From contig CBIHPP010000005.1 of assembly GCA_966212235.1 (NCBI GenBank), positions 452,176-516,175 of the forward strand: a stretch of DNA of 64,000 nt. The letters are read 5' to 3'. Below, one piece after another: positions 42,339 to 51,667 of this stretch; position 1 is the first letter of the stretch, and each line of letters opens with the position of its first letter. The translations under genes and the position numbers were made by a program. Origin of the DNA: Niastella sp966212235. Lineage in GTDB: Bacteria > Bacteroidota > Bacteroidia > Chitinophagales > Chitinophagaceae. Under the pieces are notes generated by a model that did not search any database, had not been told where the DNA came from, and saw only the letters and a program-made list of their open reading frames with translations.

Positions 42339-45335
42339 ATGAATCCTGGAAAATATCTAAGTGAAATACTAAAAAGAGGCGCCAGCAATTTTGATGTTCT
42401 AAGATTGGTGGCGGCGCTTGGTGTAATTATAGGGCATGCCTATGCACTGGCTCCTCAGCCTCCGCTACAGGATGGAATTTCAAGCATACTTCATTTTGAT
42501 TATTCAGGTTCGCTGGCAGTTAAATTCTTTTTCTTTTTAAGTGGTTTATTAGTAACGAATAGTATTATATCTAAACCCGATCCGTTTGTTTTTATCCTCA
42601 AACGCATATTTCGTATTTTTCCAGGCTTACTTATCTGCTTATTGGCAGCTATTTTTATTATCGGACCGCTCTTTACACAACTCCCGCTGGGGACCTATTT
42701 TTCTGATTCGGCAACCTGGAAATATCTTACAGGCAACTTTTTCCTTTTAGATCTACAATGGAGATTACCTGGTGTTTTCACCGAAAGTAATTATGGGCTC
42801 AATGGCTCTTTGTGGACATTACCTTATGAAGCACTATGTTATATTTACCTGGCTATTTTTTATGGACTGGGATTATTAAAAAATAAGATCGTTGCGAATA
42901 TCTTTTTTGGTGCGATAGTAGTGGTATCATTTGTAGCCCCCACCCATTTACCCCCTTTCTTTTCCCAGAACCCCGATTCCACCTTATTACCTGCATGTTT
43001 TGCTATAGGGGCTTTATTTGCCAATAATAAAAGCTACATTTTAATTAATATTTCCCGCGTTATTTTAGTGTGGCTATTCGTGGTGGTTTCTAAACACACG
43101 GTAGCATACCAGTTCATCTTTTATATAGCTTTTTTTTATACAGCTATTTTTATTGCATCGCTCGACTTTGTTATAAAACGCCTAAGCCTTCCATTCGATG
43201 CTTCTTATGGAGTTTATGTATACGGGTTTATGGTTCAGCAATGCATACATGCTTTATTTCCATCCATGGGCGTGCATGGAAACCAGTTTTTAGCAGCCAT
43301 TATAAGTATTGGTCTCGGTATTTTGTCGTGGTATGTAGTTGAAAAGCGTTTTATTGAACTGGGAAATAAATTGTCAGTTGCCGGATCTTTAAAAACACTA
43401 ACTGCCAATGCAAAAAATTATATTCAAAATGCAGCCTTGTCGTGGCCAAGCAAAAAAACATTCACAGGCAATAATACCATCGCTTTTTTCTTCTTTACTT
43501 TTCTTGCCATTATTATTCATGCCATTGTTTTAAAATTTGTTTTTCCCGGCTACTATAGCCCATTTTATCCTCAACATTCAGATTTTTATGTTCCTGCGGC
43601 ATTCGCTAACTCAAATGAACCAATAGCCAGCTTTAAGGGATTGCTTGCGTGGCCCCGCCCGGTGCTTATGATCTATTTGAAATTAAGCGGATATTTTGGC
43701 ATAAAAGGCAGTATTGCCAGCACGATATTAGTTATTTGCTCAAATTGCGCGTTAACTACCCTATTGATAAAACGCATTTTTAAAATACCTGTTAACTGGC
43801 AATTGATAGTATCTTTCATACTGTACTGTTTCTTGTTATTTTCACAATCATACTTTTATATATTTTCCACACAGGATGCAGGGGCCCAATTATCATTTTT
43901 ATTTTTACTGCTTGGCGCGCATTGCTATTATTCAACGTACGCCAGATCTGTTATAGTAAGCAATGCCTTATTGTTTTGTTTCTGCTTGCTGGCATTTTTA
44001 AGCAAAGAAACTTATGGATTGGCTATGTTATTGTTCACAGCATTATGGTTTATCTATTACAGGAAAACCAGTCTTTTACAATCAATGCTGCCTTTTACAA
44101 TAGTTACCATATCGCTGATCATTGCAGTTGCAGTAAATATCTTATTAAAATCCGCATTTATTGATCCAAATGCGTCGGCCCAATCAGCCTATCACATCAG
44201 CTTAAGCCCCCTGGTAATATTCCAGGAATGGTTCAGGTATGCGCGTGAAGCCCTTAACATCGCCAATATTATTATAATAATACTATTAGGATACTTGCTT
44301 ATTAAAGCACGATTAAACAATAAATATGAAATAACGTTGGTATTTGCAGGGTGTATACTGGCAGCAGCCGTGTCCTGGTTACCCAATGCCATTTTACCCA
44401 ACCATCACTACAAAGGCTATTCATTTAACGGAGCGTATTTATTTTATTTGCCATTACTATTGCTGCCCATGGTATGGTTTCTCCCTAATTTAAAAAAGGC
44501 AGCCATTGCTATTGCTATATTATGTTTGATCAGCCCGCTGCTGAACATAAGCAAATACAAGGATGGTGATAACCAATGGGTGCTGATCCAGGAAGACACG
44601 CAACGCAATCTGTTAAAAGATCTGGGCCAGTTAATTAAAACGCTTGTGCCATCTCCCCAACCCCAAAAAATACTTATACAGGGAATAAAATTTCCTTTTC
44701 ATCCATTTGCTTTTCCTGAATCGCTAAGAGTATTTCCCAATGCGAAATATGCAACTTTTGATATTATAAATTTTAATCCATCATCTTCCAATAACAAAAG
44801 GACCGACCTGGTACAGTTTATTGCTCCCGCTGATTCCAATATGGTCAGGTATGATCAAAAGTGGGTCTTTGATGATATGGGAAAATTGATCAAAACGGAA
44901 AATTTACTGGCAGAAAGAGTTATAGCTTCTTCTGCCGACAGTAATGAAGTGATACAGATCAACCAGGAAAATTTATCAAAACTTGCAATAACCGGCTTTT
45001 ATGACGCGGAAAATGGCATCAGATGGACAAATGGCAATGCCTCCATTGAACTTAATGAGGTTATTGAGAATAAGGACAGTATCATTGTTCAATTGAATAC
45101 GTACATGCCCCCTATCTGTAAATCTGTTACACCCAAATTATCATTGTCAGATATAAACAATCTGGCATTCGAGTCCATTCTTACAACAAGAAAAGGGGAT
45201 ACATTTTATTATTTGTTTGTTTTGGATAAAACTAAAAAGTTTAAAAAAATAAACATCCAGTCTGAAACTATAGATGCATCCCCTGACCAAAGAGTATTAT
45301 CGTTCCCGTTTGTTAGCTTGAAAATAGATATTTAA
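42339..45335 (+). CDS. acyltransferase 3 fused to large membrane module
   Basis: A 998-residue membrane protein from the ATG at 42339 (a TTG at 42312 would add 9 residues). Residues 10-350 are an acyltransferase-3 domain: NFDVLRLVAALGVIIGHAYA with Arg22 and His33, FFFLSGLLVT, and ESNYGLNGSLWTLPYEALCY. Residues 380-800 have about ten more membrane helices and resemble the GT-C fold or an oligosaccharide-flipping protein. Residues about 820-998 are a soluble beta-rich domain. O-acetylation of the polymer is expected from the first part. The fusion is unusual. Confidence 0.8.
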   Translation: MNPGKYLSEILKRGASNFDVLRLVAALGVIIGHAYALAPQPPLQDGISSILHFDYSGSLAVKFFFFLSGLLVTNSIISKPDPFVFILKRIFRIFPGLLICLLAAIFIIGPLFTQLPLGTYFSDSATWKYLTGNFFLLDLQWRLPGVFTESNYGLNGSLWTLPYEALCYIYLAIFYGLGLLKNKIVANIFFGAIVVVSFVAPTHLPPFFSQNPDSTLLPACFAIGALFANNKSYILINISRVILVWLFVVVSKHTVAYQFIFYIAFFYTAIFIASLDFVIKRLSLPFDASYGVYVYGFMVQQCIHALFPSMGVHGNQFLAAIISIGLGILSWYVVEKRFIELGNKLSVAGSLKTLTANAKNYIQNAALSWPSKKTFTGNNTIAFFFFTFLAIIIHAIVLKFVFPGYYSPFYPQHSDFYVPAAFANSNEPIASFKGLLAWPRPVLMIYLKLSGYFGIKGSIASTILVICSNCALTTLLIKRIFKIPVNWQLIVSFILYCFLLFSQSYFYIFSTQDAGAQLSFLFLLLGAHCYYSTYARSVIVSNALLFCFCLLAFLSKETYGLAMLLFTALWFIYYRKTSLLQSMLPFTIVTISLIIAVAVNILLKSAFIDPNASAQSAYHISLSPLVIFQEWFRYAREALNIANIIIIILLGYLLIKARLNNKYEITLVFAGCILAAAVSWLPNAILPNHHYKGYSFNGAYLFYLPLLLLPMVWFLPNLKKAAIAIAILCLISPLLNISKYKDGDNQWVLIQEDTQRNLLKDLGQLIKTLVPSPQPQKILIQGIKFPFHPFAFPESLRVFPNAKYATFDIINFNPSSSNNKRTDLVQFIAPADSNMVRYDQKWVFDDMGKLIKTENLLAERVIASSADSNEVIQINQENLSKLAITGFYDAENGIRWTNGNASIELNEVIENKDSIIVQLNTYMPPICKSVTPKLSLSDINNLAFESILTTRKGDTFYYLFVLDKTKKFKKINIQSETIDASPDQRVLSFPFVSLKIDI

Positions 45336-45339
45336 AGTA

Positions 45340-46908
45340 ATGACATTCTTTAAACCTGGTCAGCTACAACCAAAACAACAGCGGTCACTGCTGATATTGG
45401 GTGTGGCGGCTGTACCCATCATCATTTTTATTTATTTCTTAAGGTGGAAAACGGATGTGATCTATGGCGATGATCTGCACATGTATATCACCCACGAAGG
45501 GCTCAGCAGCCTTTCGGAAGAACTGAATATGCCGACTCTTTACGGCAAATACCGTCCTGTACACGGCTTTGTTTCGCATGTATTAATAGAGGTTTTTAAT
45601 AAGCATACCAGTGGTTATTTCCTGTTCAATATTGGGATACAGTCGCTGAATACCTTATTGTTTGCGATGCTGGTGAATTTATTTTTAAGATCACCTTTCC
45701 TGTCATTATTATTAAGCCTGCTGATCGGTCTTTCCCGATTTGCATTCTTTAATATCACGCAATTATTAAACGGGGGTGCTTTGGAAGGCCTGGCAATGAC
45801 TTTTTTCCTGGCGTCGTTATTTTTTATGACAAGGATATTGTTGCTGCAGGACAAGGCGGTTTTCCAAAAGCAAAGAGATATAATCTGGGCTTTTGTATTC
45901 GCTAACCTGGGCATGTACACGCACGAGAGATACATCGTGTTCATTCCATTCATGATATTATTGATCCTGTTGTACCCTGGCCTGCGATCTTTTTCTATAA
46001 AACAAAAAGCGATCTTTAGCCTTATAGGAATTGCCTCCTTTGTTTTAAATATCGCCTTAAAAAAATACGTTTACACAATACCTTTCCTGGCAGGTACAGG
46101 AGGGGTGAATATTTCCCTGTCTTTTTCTTCCATATTTACCTTTCTAACAGAAGGACTTTTATCCATATGCCAGATTAATTACGGACCAGTCTTGTTTACA
46201 GGCGTTAAATTCACGGGGTTGCCCGTATTTGATAAGATATTAGTATTCTTATTACTTGGCAGTTTTGTAACGATATTGGTATTATATGCAGGCAGGGTAC
46301 GGAAAGCTTTTGCGCTAAAACAAAAAGAGGAGATTGCTTTTTTTACTGTTTTTCTTACGCTAGGCGTTTTATTCTTTTTATGCTTAATTCCTGCTGTTAT
46401 TACCATTCGCCTGGAGCAAAGATGGTTACAGGCCTCTTTCAGCGTTCTTATTTTAATGATCGGGTTGGCAATAAGCAGGATACGGGTTAAAAATACCGCT
46501 ACCATGAACTGGGCTTTGTCACTGTTTGTACTGGTTTTTTTATGGGTTAATTTTTCCTACCTGAAAAATGGATATAGAGATATTTACTTCAGCGGCGCAA
46601 GCAGGATCGCCAGGTCTTTTAAGCAGGCAATTGATAACGGGGTTATACAGCCCCAACCTTCCAAATTATATATCTGGGAAAAACAAAAAGATGAGGGCCG
46701 CGAAGTAGCTGTTACCTGGGCTTTAGAGGGCGGATTATTTTTTAAGTTCTATCAAAATAAAAATAAAGAGGTGGTCTTCATAGATCCTACTTATAAATTC
46801 GATTCCACCAAAACACTTGACACCCTCAATGCGCGCATTCTTTATTTTAGTAATACGGTTACCGATATTACAAGCGACTATTTACGGTCACGGAACATTG
46901 ATCGGTAA
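45340..46908 (+). CDS. polytopic GT-C-like membrane protein
   Basis: A 522-residue protein with about 10 membrane helices. After the first helix, the segment VIYGDDLHMYI (43-53) has the Asp pair expected in the first periplasmic loop of GT-C glycosyltransferases, and YGKYRPVHGFVSHVLI follows. A short C-terminal soluble tail ends near SDYLRSRNIDR. Donor and acceptor are unknown; a polyprenyl-phosphate sugar made by the GtrB-like enzymes nearby is likely. It begins 4 bp after the previous stop. Confidence 0.75.
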   Translation: MTFFKPGQLQPKQQRSLLILGVAAVPIIIFIYFLRWKTDVIYGDDLHMYITHEGLSSLSEELNMPTLYGKYRPVHGFVSHVLIEVFNKHTSGYFLFNIGIQSLNTLLFAMLVNLFLRSPFLSLLLSLLIGLSRFAFFNITQLLNGGALEGLAMTFFLASLFFMTRILLLQDKAVFQKQRDIIWAFVFANLGMYTHERYIVFIPFMILLILLYPGLRSFSIKQKAIFSLIGIASFVLNIALKKYVYTIPFLAGTGGVNISLSFSSIFTFLTEGLLSICQINYGPVLFTGVKFTGLPVFDKILVFLLLGSFVTILVLYAGRVRKAFALKQKEEIAFFTVFLTLGVLFFLCLIPAVITIRLEQRWLQASFSVLILMIGLAISRIRVKNTATMNWALSLFVLVFLWVNFSYLKNGYRDIYFSGASRIARSFKQAIDNGVIQPQPSKLYIWEKQKDEGREVAVTWALEGGLFFKFYQNKNKEVVFIDPTYKFDSTKTLDTLNARILYFSNTVTDITSDYLRSRNIDR

Positions 46909-47156
46909 ACCCACCTTGTAAAATGCGTTCAGGATAAATTAACCGCCAATAATTAGTTAACGCACTGTTAAAATAAAATTAACACCAATTCGTTGCACGA
47001 TTCATTTGAAATCGATAAGTGTGCAGATTTGGGCAATAAGCGTTCAACAAATTATTTTTTTGTATACTATAGTCAACGCACATACGTGCTTGAATCGGTT
47101 AAAAACAGTAAAGACGTAACTGTCCTTTATGATGAATTAGAATCACATATTTTTGA
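46909..47156. other. interval before glycosyltransferase relic
   Basis: A 60-codon + strand frame (46993-47175) runs into the relic but does not resemble the enzyme; it may be DNA brought in when the 5' end of the gene was lost. There is no other candidate gene. Confidence 0.4.
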
Positions 47157-47631
47157 TTGGACCAGGCCCAACTGATTAACGGAATTGAAAAAGAAGTTAT
47201 AATAGTTAACGACTGCTCATCTGATGACACAGAAAGTGCTATTATGGAATACACGGTAAAACACCCTGAATTCCCTGTTGGCAGCCGGTTCATGGGAGGT
47301 TCTCCGCACAGGATAATATTTTTCTGGCATAGTATCGGCAATAAGTTCCTTACCATGTTATCCAATATGTTTACCAATCTTAATTTAACAGATATGGAAA
47401 CATGTTATAAGCTCTTCAAAACCCAGCTGATCCAAAATATAACACTTAAAAAAAACGATTTGGATTTGAACCCGAAGTTACCGCCAAAATTTCACGGGTT
47501 CCCAACATTAAACTATATGAAGTAGGCATTTCCTATTACGGTAGACATATGCCGAAGGGAAAAAAATAAATTGGAAAGATGGAGTACAAGCCATCATTTG
47601 CATTTTAAAGTATGGTGCTTTTAAGTTATAG
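47157..47631 (+). pseudogene. internally deleted polyprenyl-phosphate glycosyltransferase relic
   Basis: Recognisable pieces of a GT2 enzyme of the DPM/GtrB type are in order: LINGIEKEVIIVNDCSSDDT near the start; then directly VGSRFMGGSPHRIIFFWHSI; then NMFTNLNLTDMETCYKLFKT; then, after a frameshift near 47460, ISYYGR and GWKDG-like tail residues (INWKDGVQAIICILKYGAF) to a stop at 47629-47631. The 5' end, about 70 codons with the DxD motif, and one or more single bases are missing. It cannot be active. Confidence 0.85.
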
Positions 47632-47766
47632 TTTCCCCACTTTTTTTAAGGCACTTCCTCCTGTCAAAAGACCAAACCGGCCATTAAGACAGCGAATAAC
47701 CCGATAGACCGGAAAAATTCTAAAAAATCACTACTTTCACCCCGTTTCAACAAAACCTGTACATCG

Positions 47767-48522
47767 TTGGGTAAAACACCTATAATATCGGTATTCTTTC
47801 ACAACTATTATGGTAATGACGCCAAATGGATGACCTTTTTTACCCGTGAGCTCACCGGGCCCTTTCATTTATTTTATAATGGGGTAGCTGATTCCTGGTA
47901 CAGGATCTCACAAAAATCATCCGCTTTCAACCAATTCGACCAGGCACCCAGCTCTGGCCTGGAGCAACTGCACAAACGGGAGTCTACCAATAAAGGAAAA
48001 GATATCGGGGGGAAATTAATCCTCATGGATGCTTATTTAAAATTGGGTATCCAAAGCGAATATATACTATTACTGCATGATAAGCACAGCCCTTATCACA
48101 GTCACAGTGGCAAATGGAAAAAAGACCTTTTTCGCATAGCTGAATCAGCCTATCAGCAACAAATAATGGAACATTTTAGCACTAATGCTCAAACGGGTAT
48201 TATAGCCTCAAAAAATGCCATCAGGAATGAGGCAGATAATGAACAAAAGAGCAATGCCTATATCGATTCTTCGCTTATACAATCCTTAAAAAGCAAATAT
48301 CACATTCAGCCGCCTGACCTGCAATTTGTGGCAGGTACTATGTTCTGGGTAAGGGCTTCTTTGTTCGAAGCGTTTTTTACACAGCATCCTCCGCTCCAGA
48401 TCCGCAGCGAACTGGAACAAGGAAATATTACCGATATCGACGGCCCCACCATTACCCATGCCTGGGAACGTCTTTTGTGCTGGATAGTAACCAATAAAGG
48501 ATACCAAATTAAGGGGGTTTAA
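47767..48522 (+). CDS. RgpF-like rhamnan/LPS biosynthesis protein
   Basis: A 251-residue protein that probably starts at the TTG at 47767; no ATG lies upstream in the open frame. Motifs of the RgpF family are seen: FFHNYYG near 9-15, LLLHDKHSPY near 100-109, FVAGTMFWVRASLFEAFF near 188-205, and THAWERLLCWI near 230-240. Members act in rhamnose-rich polysaccharide assembly or as glycosyltransferase-like proteins. Length is close to the C-terminal catalytic part only, so it may be a short form. Its stop overlaps the next start (TAATG). Confidence 0.75.
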   Translation: MGKTPIISVFFHNYYGNDAKWMTFFTRELTGPFHLFYNGVADSWYRISQKSSAFNQFDQAPSSGLEQLHKRESTNKGKDIGGKLILMDAYLKLGIQSEYILLLHDKHSPYHSHSGKWKKDLFRIAESAYQQQIMEHFSTNAQTGIIASKNAIRNEADNEQKSNAYIDSSLIQSLKSKYHIQPPDLQFVAGTMFWVRASLFEAFFTQHPPLQIRSELEQGNITDIDGPTITHAWERLLCWIVTNKGYQIKGV

Positions 48523-49361
48523 TGTTGCACGACATTTATTATATCATATCGCCGGGGATACTTCAACAAGTAGTAAAGGTTGGGGAGAATACAATCATTG
48601 TACTTGACATTGATATATCCGATAAAAAAAATGGCACGCACCTTTTTCAGCTGACAGAAAAATATGTTACGGATAGTCCTTTTTGCCTGCTGGTACATCT
48701 ATATAATACATTAACCCATGAGCAGGCCATGGATATTATTGCTTTCTTATTCTTTAGTAATTATCATAAACCAAATGGGATCCCACAGATCATAGTGGGT
48801 GGCGAAAACGGGGCCGTGATTACGGCAGGCGTTGAACAATTGCAGGAAACTGCCAGGGCACAAGGCTTTGCAGCCATTCAGGTCACCCTGGCTTCTACCC
48901 TGTCAACCATATCTTCAACGAACAATCTGCCACTAATAAAAGAAGTGTACAGGGGTTGGTTATCATCTACTACCATGATGACCGAGCCGTTATTTATAAG
49001 AGTAGAACAACCGTCAGCTATACCAGTGACCGATAAGGCGCTTGCAACAGAAGAAACGCTTTTCGAACAGGCACATGCCAGCCTTTTTATATTTCAGCAA
49101 GAAAACCGCCAGCTGCTTAAACAGGTGCAGCAATTGGAACAGCTTTGCCAATCGGCCCAACAGGAGATCAACAACCAGGTAGCTCATAACCAGATCCTGC
49201 GGTCTGCATCACAGGCCACCGCCCTTCAAAACTATTATAACAATGAATACGAAGTGCTCCCGCTATGGTATAAACGCGTGGGTCATATTTTAAAAGTTTT
49301 TATGGGCAAGCGCTCATTCAAATCGTTGTTTAGCGATAAGGCAAAAAAATATAAGGACTGA
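48522..49361 (+). CDS. hypothetical protein with C-terminal coiled coil
   Basis: A 279-residue protein. The first 165 residues look like an alpha/beta domain (ILQQVVKVGENTIIVLDIDI, AIQVTLASTLSTISS). Residues about 185-235 are a glutamine-rich coiled coil (FQQENRQLLKQVQQLEQLCQ). The C-terminus (LPLWYKRVGHILKVFMGKRS) is basic and resembles tails of transferases in such loci. I do not recognise a catalytic motif. It is translationally coupled to the RgpF-like gene through TAATG. Confidence 0.65.
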   Translation: MLHDIYYIISPGILQQVVKVGENTIIVLDIDISDKKNGTHLFQLTEKYVTDSPFCLLVHLYNTLTHEQAMDIIAFLFFSNYHKPNGIPQIIVGGENGAVITAGVEQLQETARAQGFAAIQVTLASTLSTISSTNNLPLIKEVYRGWLSSTTMMTEPLFIRVEQPSAIPVTDKALATEETLFEQAHASLFIFQQENRQLLKQVQQLEQLCQSAQQEINNQVAHNQILRSASQATALQNYYNNEYEVLPLWYKRVGHILKVFMGKRSFKSLFSDKAKKYKD

Positions 49362-49380
49362 TCAGAAAAGCTATACGAAC

Positions 49381-49628
49381 ATGTCAACCATTCTTATTAC
49401 AGGCGGCGCTGGCTTTGTTGGGTCTAACCTGGCGGTGCTGTTAAAAGAAAAATACCCAGGTTATCATATCATATGTTTTGATAACCTGAAGCGAAGAGGA
49501 TCGGAATTAACAGCAAAATAACCGGTTGTACTGGTTGGTCGCCACAAATAAAAGTAGATGAGATCATGGAAGATATTTTCGGGTGGATCAAAACCAATGA
49601 ACAACAATTAAAGCCAATTCTCAGTTAA
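49381..49628 (+). pseudogene. internally deleted SDR sugar epimerase relic
   Basis: The 5' end reads MSTILITGGAGFVGSNLAVL to FDNLKRRGSELTAK then stop: an intact Rossmann nucleotide-binding start. After the stop, another frame gives ITGCTGWSPQIKVDEIMEDI to a normal C-terminus ending PILS. The middle (about 270 codons) is gone. Its N-terminus matches the CDP-paratose/tyvelose epimerase type; an intact relative of that type follows 20 bp later. Confidence 0.85.
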
Positions 49629-49648
49629 TTAAAAATCACAATATACTA

Positions 49649-50710
49649 ATGAGTGTTGTTATTATTACCGGTTCTGCGGGTTTGATCGGAAGTGAAGCCG
49701 TAGATTTTTTCTCTTCTAAATTTGATACCGTAGTGGGCATTGACAATAACATGCGTGCGTATTTCTTTGGAGAAGACGGATCAACAGAATGGAATAAAAA
49801 CCGTTTACAGGAAACCGTTCCCAACTATAAACATTATAAAACCGATGTCAGGGACTATGCAGCCATAGAGCAGGTATTTAAAGAATACAATAGCGCCATT
49901 GAACTTATAGTACATACTGCGGCACAACCCAGCCACGATTGGGCTGCCAAAGAACCCCTTACTGATTTTCATGTAAATGCCACAGGGACCCTCAATATGC
50001 TGGAAGCTACCCGGCAATATTGCCCGAAGGCTGTATTTATCTTCACTTCTACCAACAAAGTATATGGTGACAATCCCAATTTTCTGCCGCTTGTAGAAAA
50101 AGAAACAAGATGGGAATTAGATGAAACGCATCCCTACTTCAACAATGGTATTGATGAGCAAATGTCATTAGACCATACCAAACATTCGGTCTTTGGCGCT
50201 TCAAAAGCGGCAGCCGATATAATGGCCCAGGAGTATGGAAGATACTTTCAAATGAATGTGGGCGTTTTCAGGGGAGGTTGCCTTACCGGTCCCAGGCATA
50301 GCGGCGCCCAATTGCATGGTTTTCTGGCTTACCTGATGAAATGTGCCATTACCAAAAAACCATATACTATATTTGGCTATAAAGGCAAGCAGGTAAGGGA
50401 CAATATTGATGGCAGGGACCTGGTAAATTGTTTCTGGCAATTCTATCAAAACCCTAAACAGGGAGAAGTTTATAATGCAGGCGGCGGCCGGTTCAGTAAC
50501 TGTTCAATGATCGAAGGCATTCAACTATGTGAAGCCATTACAAGCAATAAAATGAATTATACGTATAGTGAATCCAACCGGATTGGCGATCACATCTGGT
50601 ACATCAGTGATATGAGCAAATTCAAAAAACATTATCCTTCCTGGACGTGGAAATATAATTTACAGGACATCTTAACGCAAATGTTTGAAGAAATGCGGAA
50701 AAGAATATAA
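49649..50710 (+). CDS. CDP-paratose 2-epimerase-like SDR (tyvelose type)
   Basis: A 353-residue extended SDR: IITGSAGLIGSEAVDFF at 5-21, HTAAQPSHDWAAKEP near 90-104, TSTNKVYGDNPNF near 130-142, and the HSVFGASKAAADIMAQEYGR segment with FRGGCLTGPRHSGAQLHG after it, all as in tyvelose epimerases. The usual Tyr of YxxxK is Phe here (FGASK), which as far as I recall is seen in this subgroup. It would make a 2-epimerised dideoxyhexose or a related sugar. It lies next to a GT2 gene that commonly accompanies it. Confidence 0.85.
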   Translation: MSVVIITGSAGLIGSEAVDFFSSKFDTVVGIDNNMRAYFFGEDGSTEWNKNRLQETVPNYKHYKTDVRDYAAIEQVFKEYNSAIELIVHTAAQPSHDWAAKEPLTDFHVNATGTLNMLEATRQYCPKAVFIFTSTNKVYGDNPNFLPLVEKETRWELDETHPYFNNGIDEQMSLDHTKHSVFGASKAAADIMAQEYGRYFQMNVGVFRGGCLTGPRHSGAQLHGFLAYLMKCAITKKPYTIFGYKGKQVRDNIDGRDLVNCFWQFYQNPKQGEVYNAGGGRFSNCSMIEGIQLCEAITSNKMNYTYSESNRIGDHIWYISDMSKFKKHYPSWTWKYNLQDILTQMFEEMRKRI

Positions 50711-50769
50711 GTCTCTTACTTATCCTGGTTCTATTAAATGTAAGATCAACATAAAATACAGTTTTCTGC

Positions 50770-51507
50770 ATGAAATTATCTGTAGTGATCCCGGCTTATA
50801 ATGAAGAAGGAAGTATTGGCGAAACAATCACTTTGCTGTACCAAACTTTGGTAAAAGAAAATATTGACCACGAAATAGTGGTGATCAATGATAGCTCAAA
50901 AGACAATACATTACAGGTACTGGAAACATTAAAAGCTTCCATTCCAACACTTATATTTTATACAAACCCGGGGGCCAACGGTTTTGGTTATGCTACCAGG
51001 TATGGGTTAGAAAAGTTTACCGGCGATTGCGTAGCTATTATGATGGCCGACTTAAGCGACGACCCGGCCGACCTGGTTAAGTTTTATTTTACCATGCGCG
51101 CTCACAATTACGACTGTGTTTTTGGGAACCGGTGGGTTAAAGGCGGCAAGGTGTATGACTATCCCCAACCCAAACGTTTTTTAAACAGGTTGGTGAATAA
51201 CCTCATAAGCTGGAGCCTGGGACTGAGGTACAATGATCTTACCAATGCATTCAAGTTATATAAGAAAGAAACCATAAATGGATTAAAACCATTTTTATCA
51301 CCCCATTTTAACTTAACCCTTGAACTGGCATTAAAATCCATAGTCAGGAATTACACTTATACGGCTATTCCTAACTCATGGCGTAACCGGAAAGCAGGCG
51401 AGTCCAAACTCAAGATCAGGGAAATGGGCAGCCGGTATTTTTTCATTTATCTGTACTGCCTGATCGAAAAATTCTTTTCAAGAGGCGACTTCAAAAAGAA
51501 ATGGTAA
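50770..51507 (+). CDS. DPM1/GtrB-like family 2 glycosyltransferase
   Basis: A 245-residue enzyme: VVIPAYNEEGSIGETI at 5-20, VVINDSSKDNT near 37-47, IMMADLSDDPADLV near 90-103 (the DxSDD form of the metal site), then NPGANGFGYATRYGL and RNRKAGESKLKIREMG near the end. It has no C-terminal membrane helices, so it is the soluble, DPM1-like type. It would transfer a sugar to polyprenyl phosphate or to a lipid-linked chain. It follows the epimerase by 59 bp. Confidence 0.88.
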   Translation: MKLSVVIPAYNEEGSIGETITLLYQTLVKENIDHEIVVINDSSKDNTLQVLETLKASIPTLIFYTNPGANGFGYATRYGLEKFTGDCVAIMMADLSDDPADLVKFYFTMRAHNYDCVFGNRWVKGGKVYDYPQPKRFLNRLVNNLISWSLGLRYNDLTNAFKLYKKETINGLKPFLSPHFNLTLELALKSIVRNYTYTAIPNSWRNRKAGESKLKIREMGSRYFFIYLYCLIEKFFSRGDFKKKW

Positions 51508-51584
51508 TGAACCCAGTTGCCTAAATAACATTTTATTAGAAGAATATTGAAGAAATTGCGAACCAGTTTCCGGTTTCCGGGGTA

Positions 51585-51602
51585 GCCCCAACTAGTTGGG
51601 GC
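51585..51602. repeat. perfect 18-bp palindrome
   Basis: GCCCCAACTAGTTGGGGC is a perfect palindrome in the 160-bp gap before the GT4-GT2 fusion gene. No T-run follows, so it is not a standard terminator; an operator or attenuating stem is possible. Confidence 0.6.
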
Positions 51603-51667
51603 AGCGCAGATAAGCCGGCTATTATATTACATATTTTATTACATTGCGGCTAATCAAATAATAAGCG

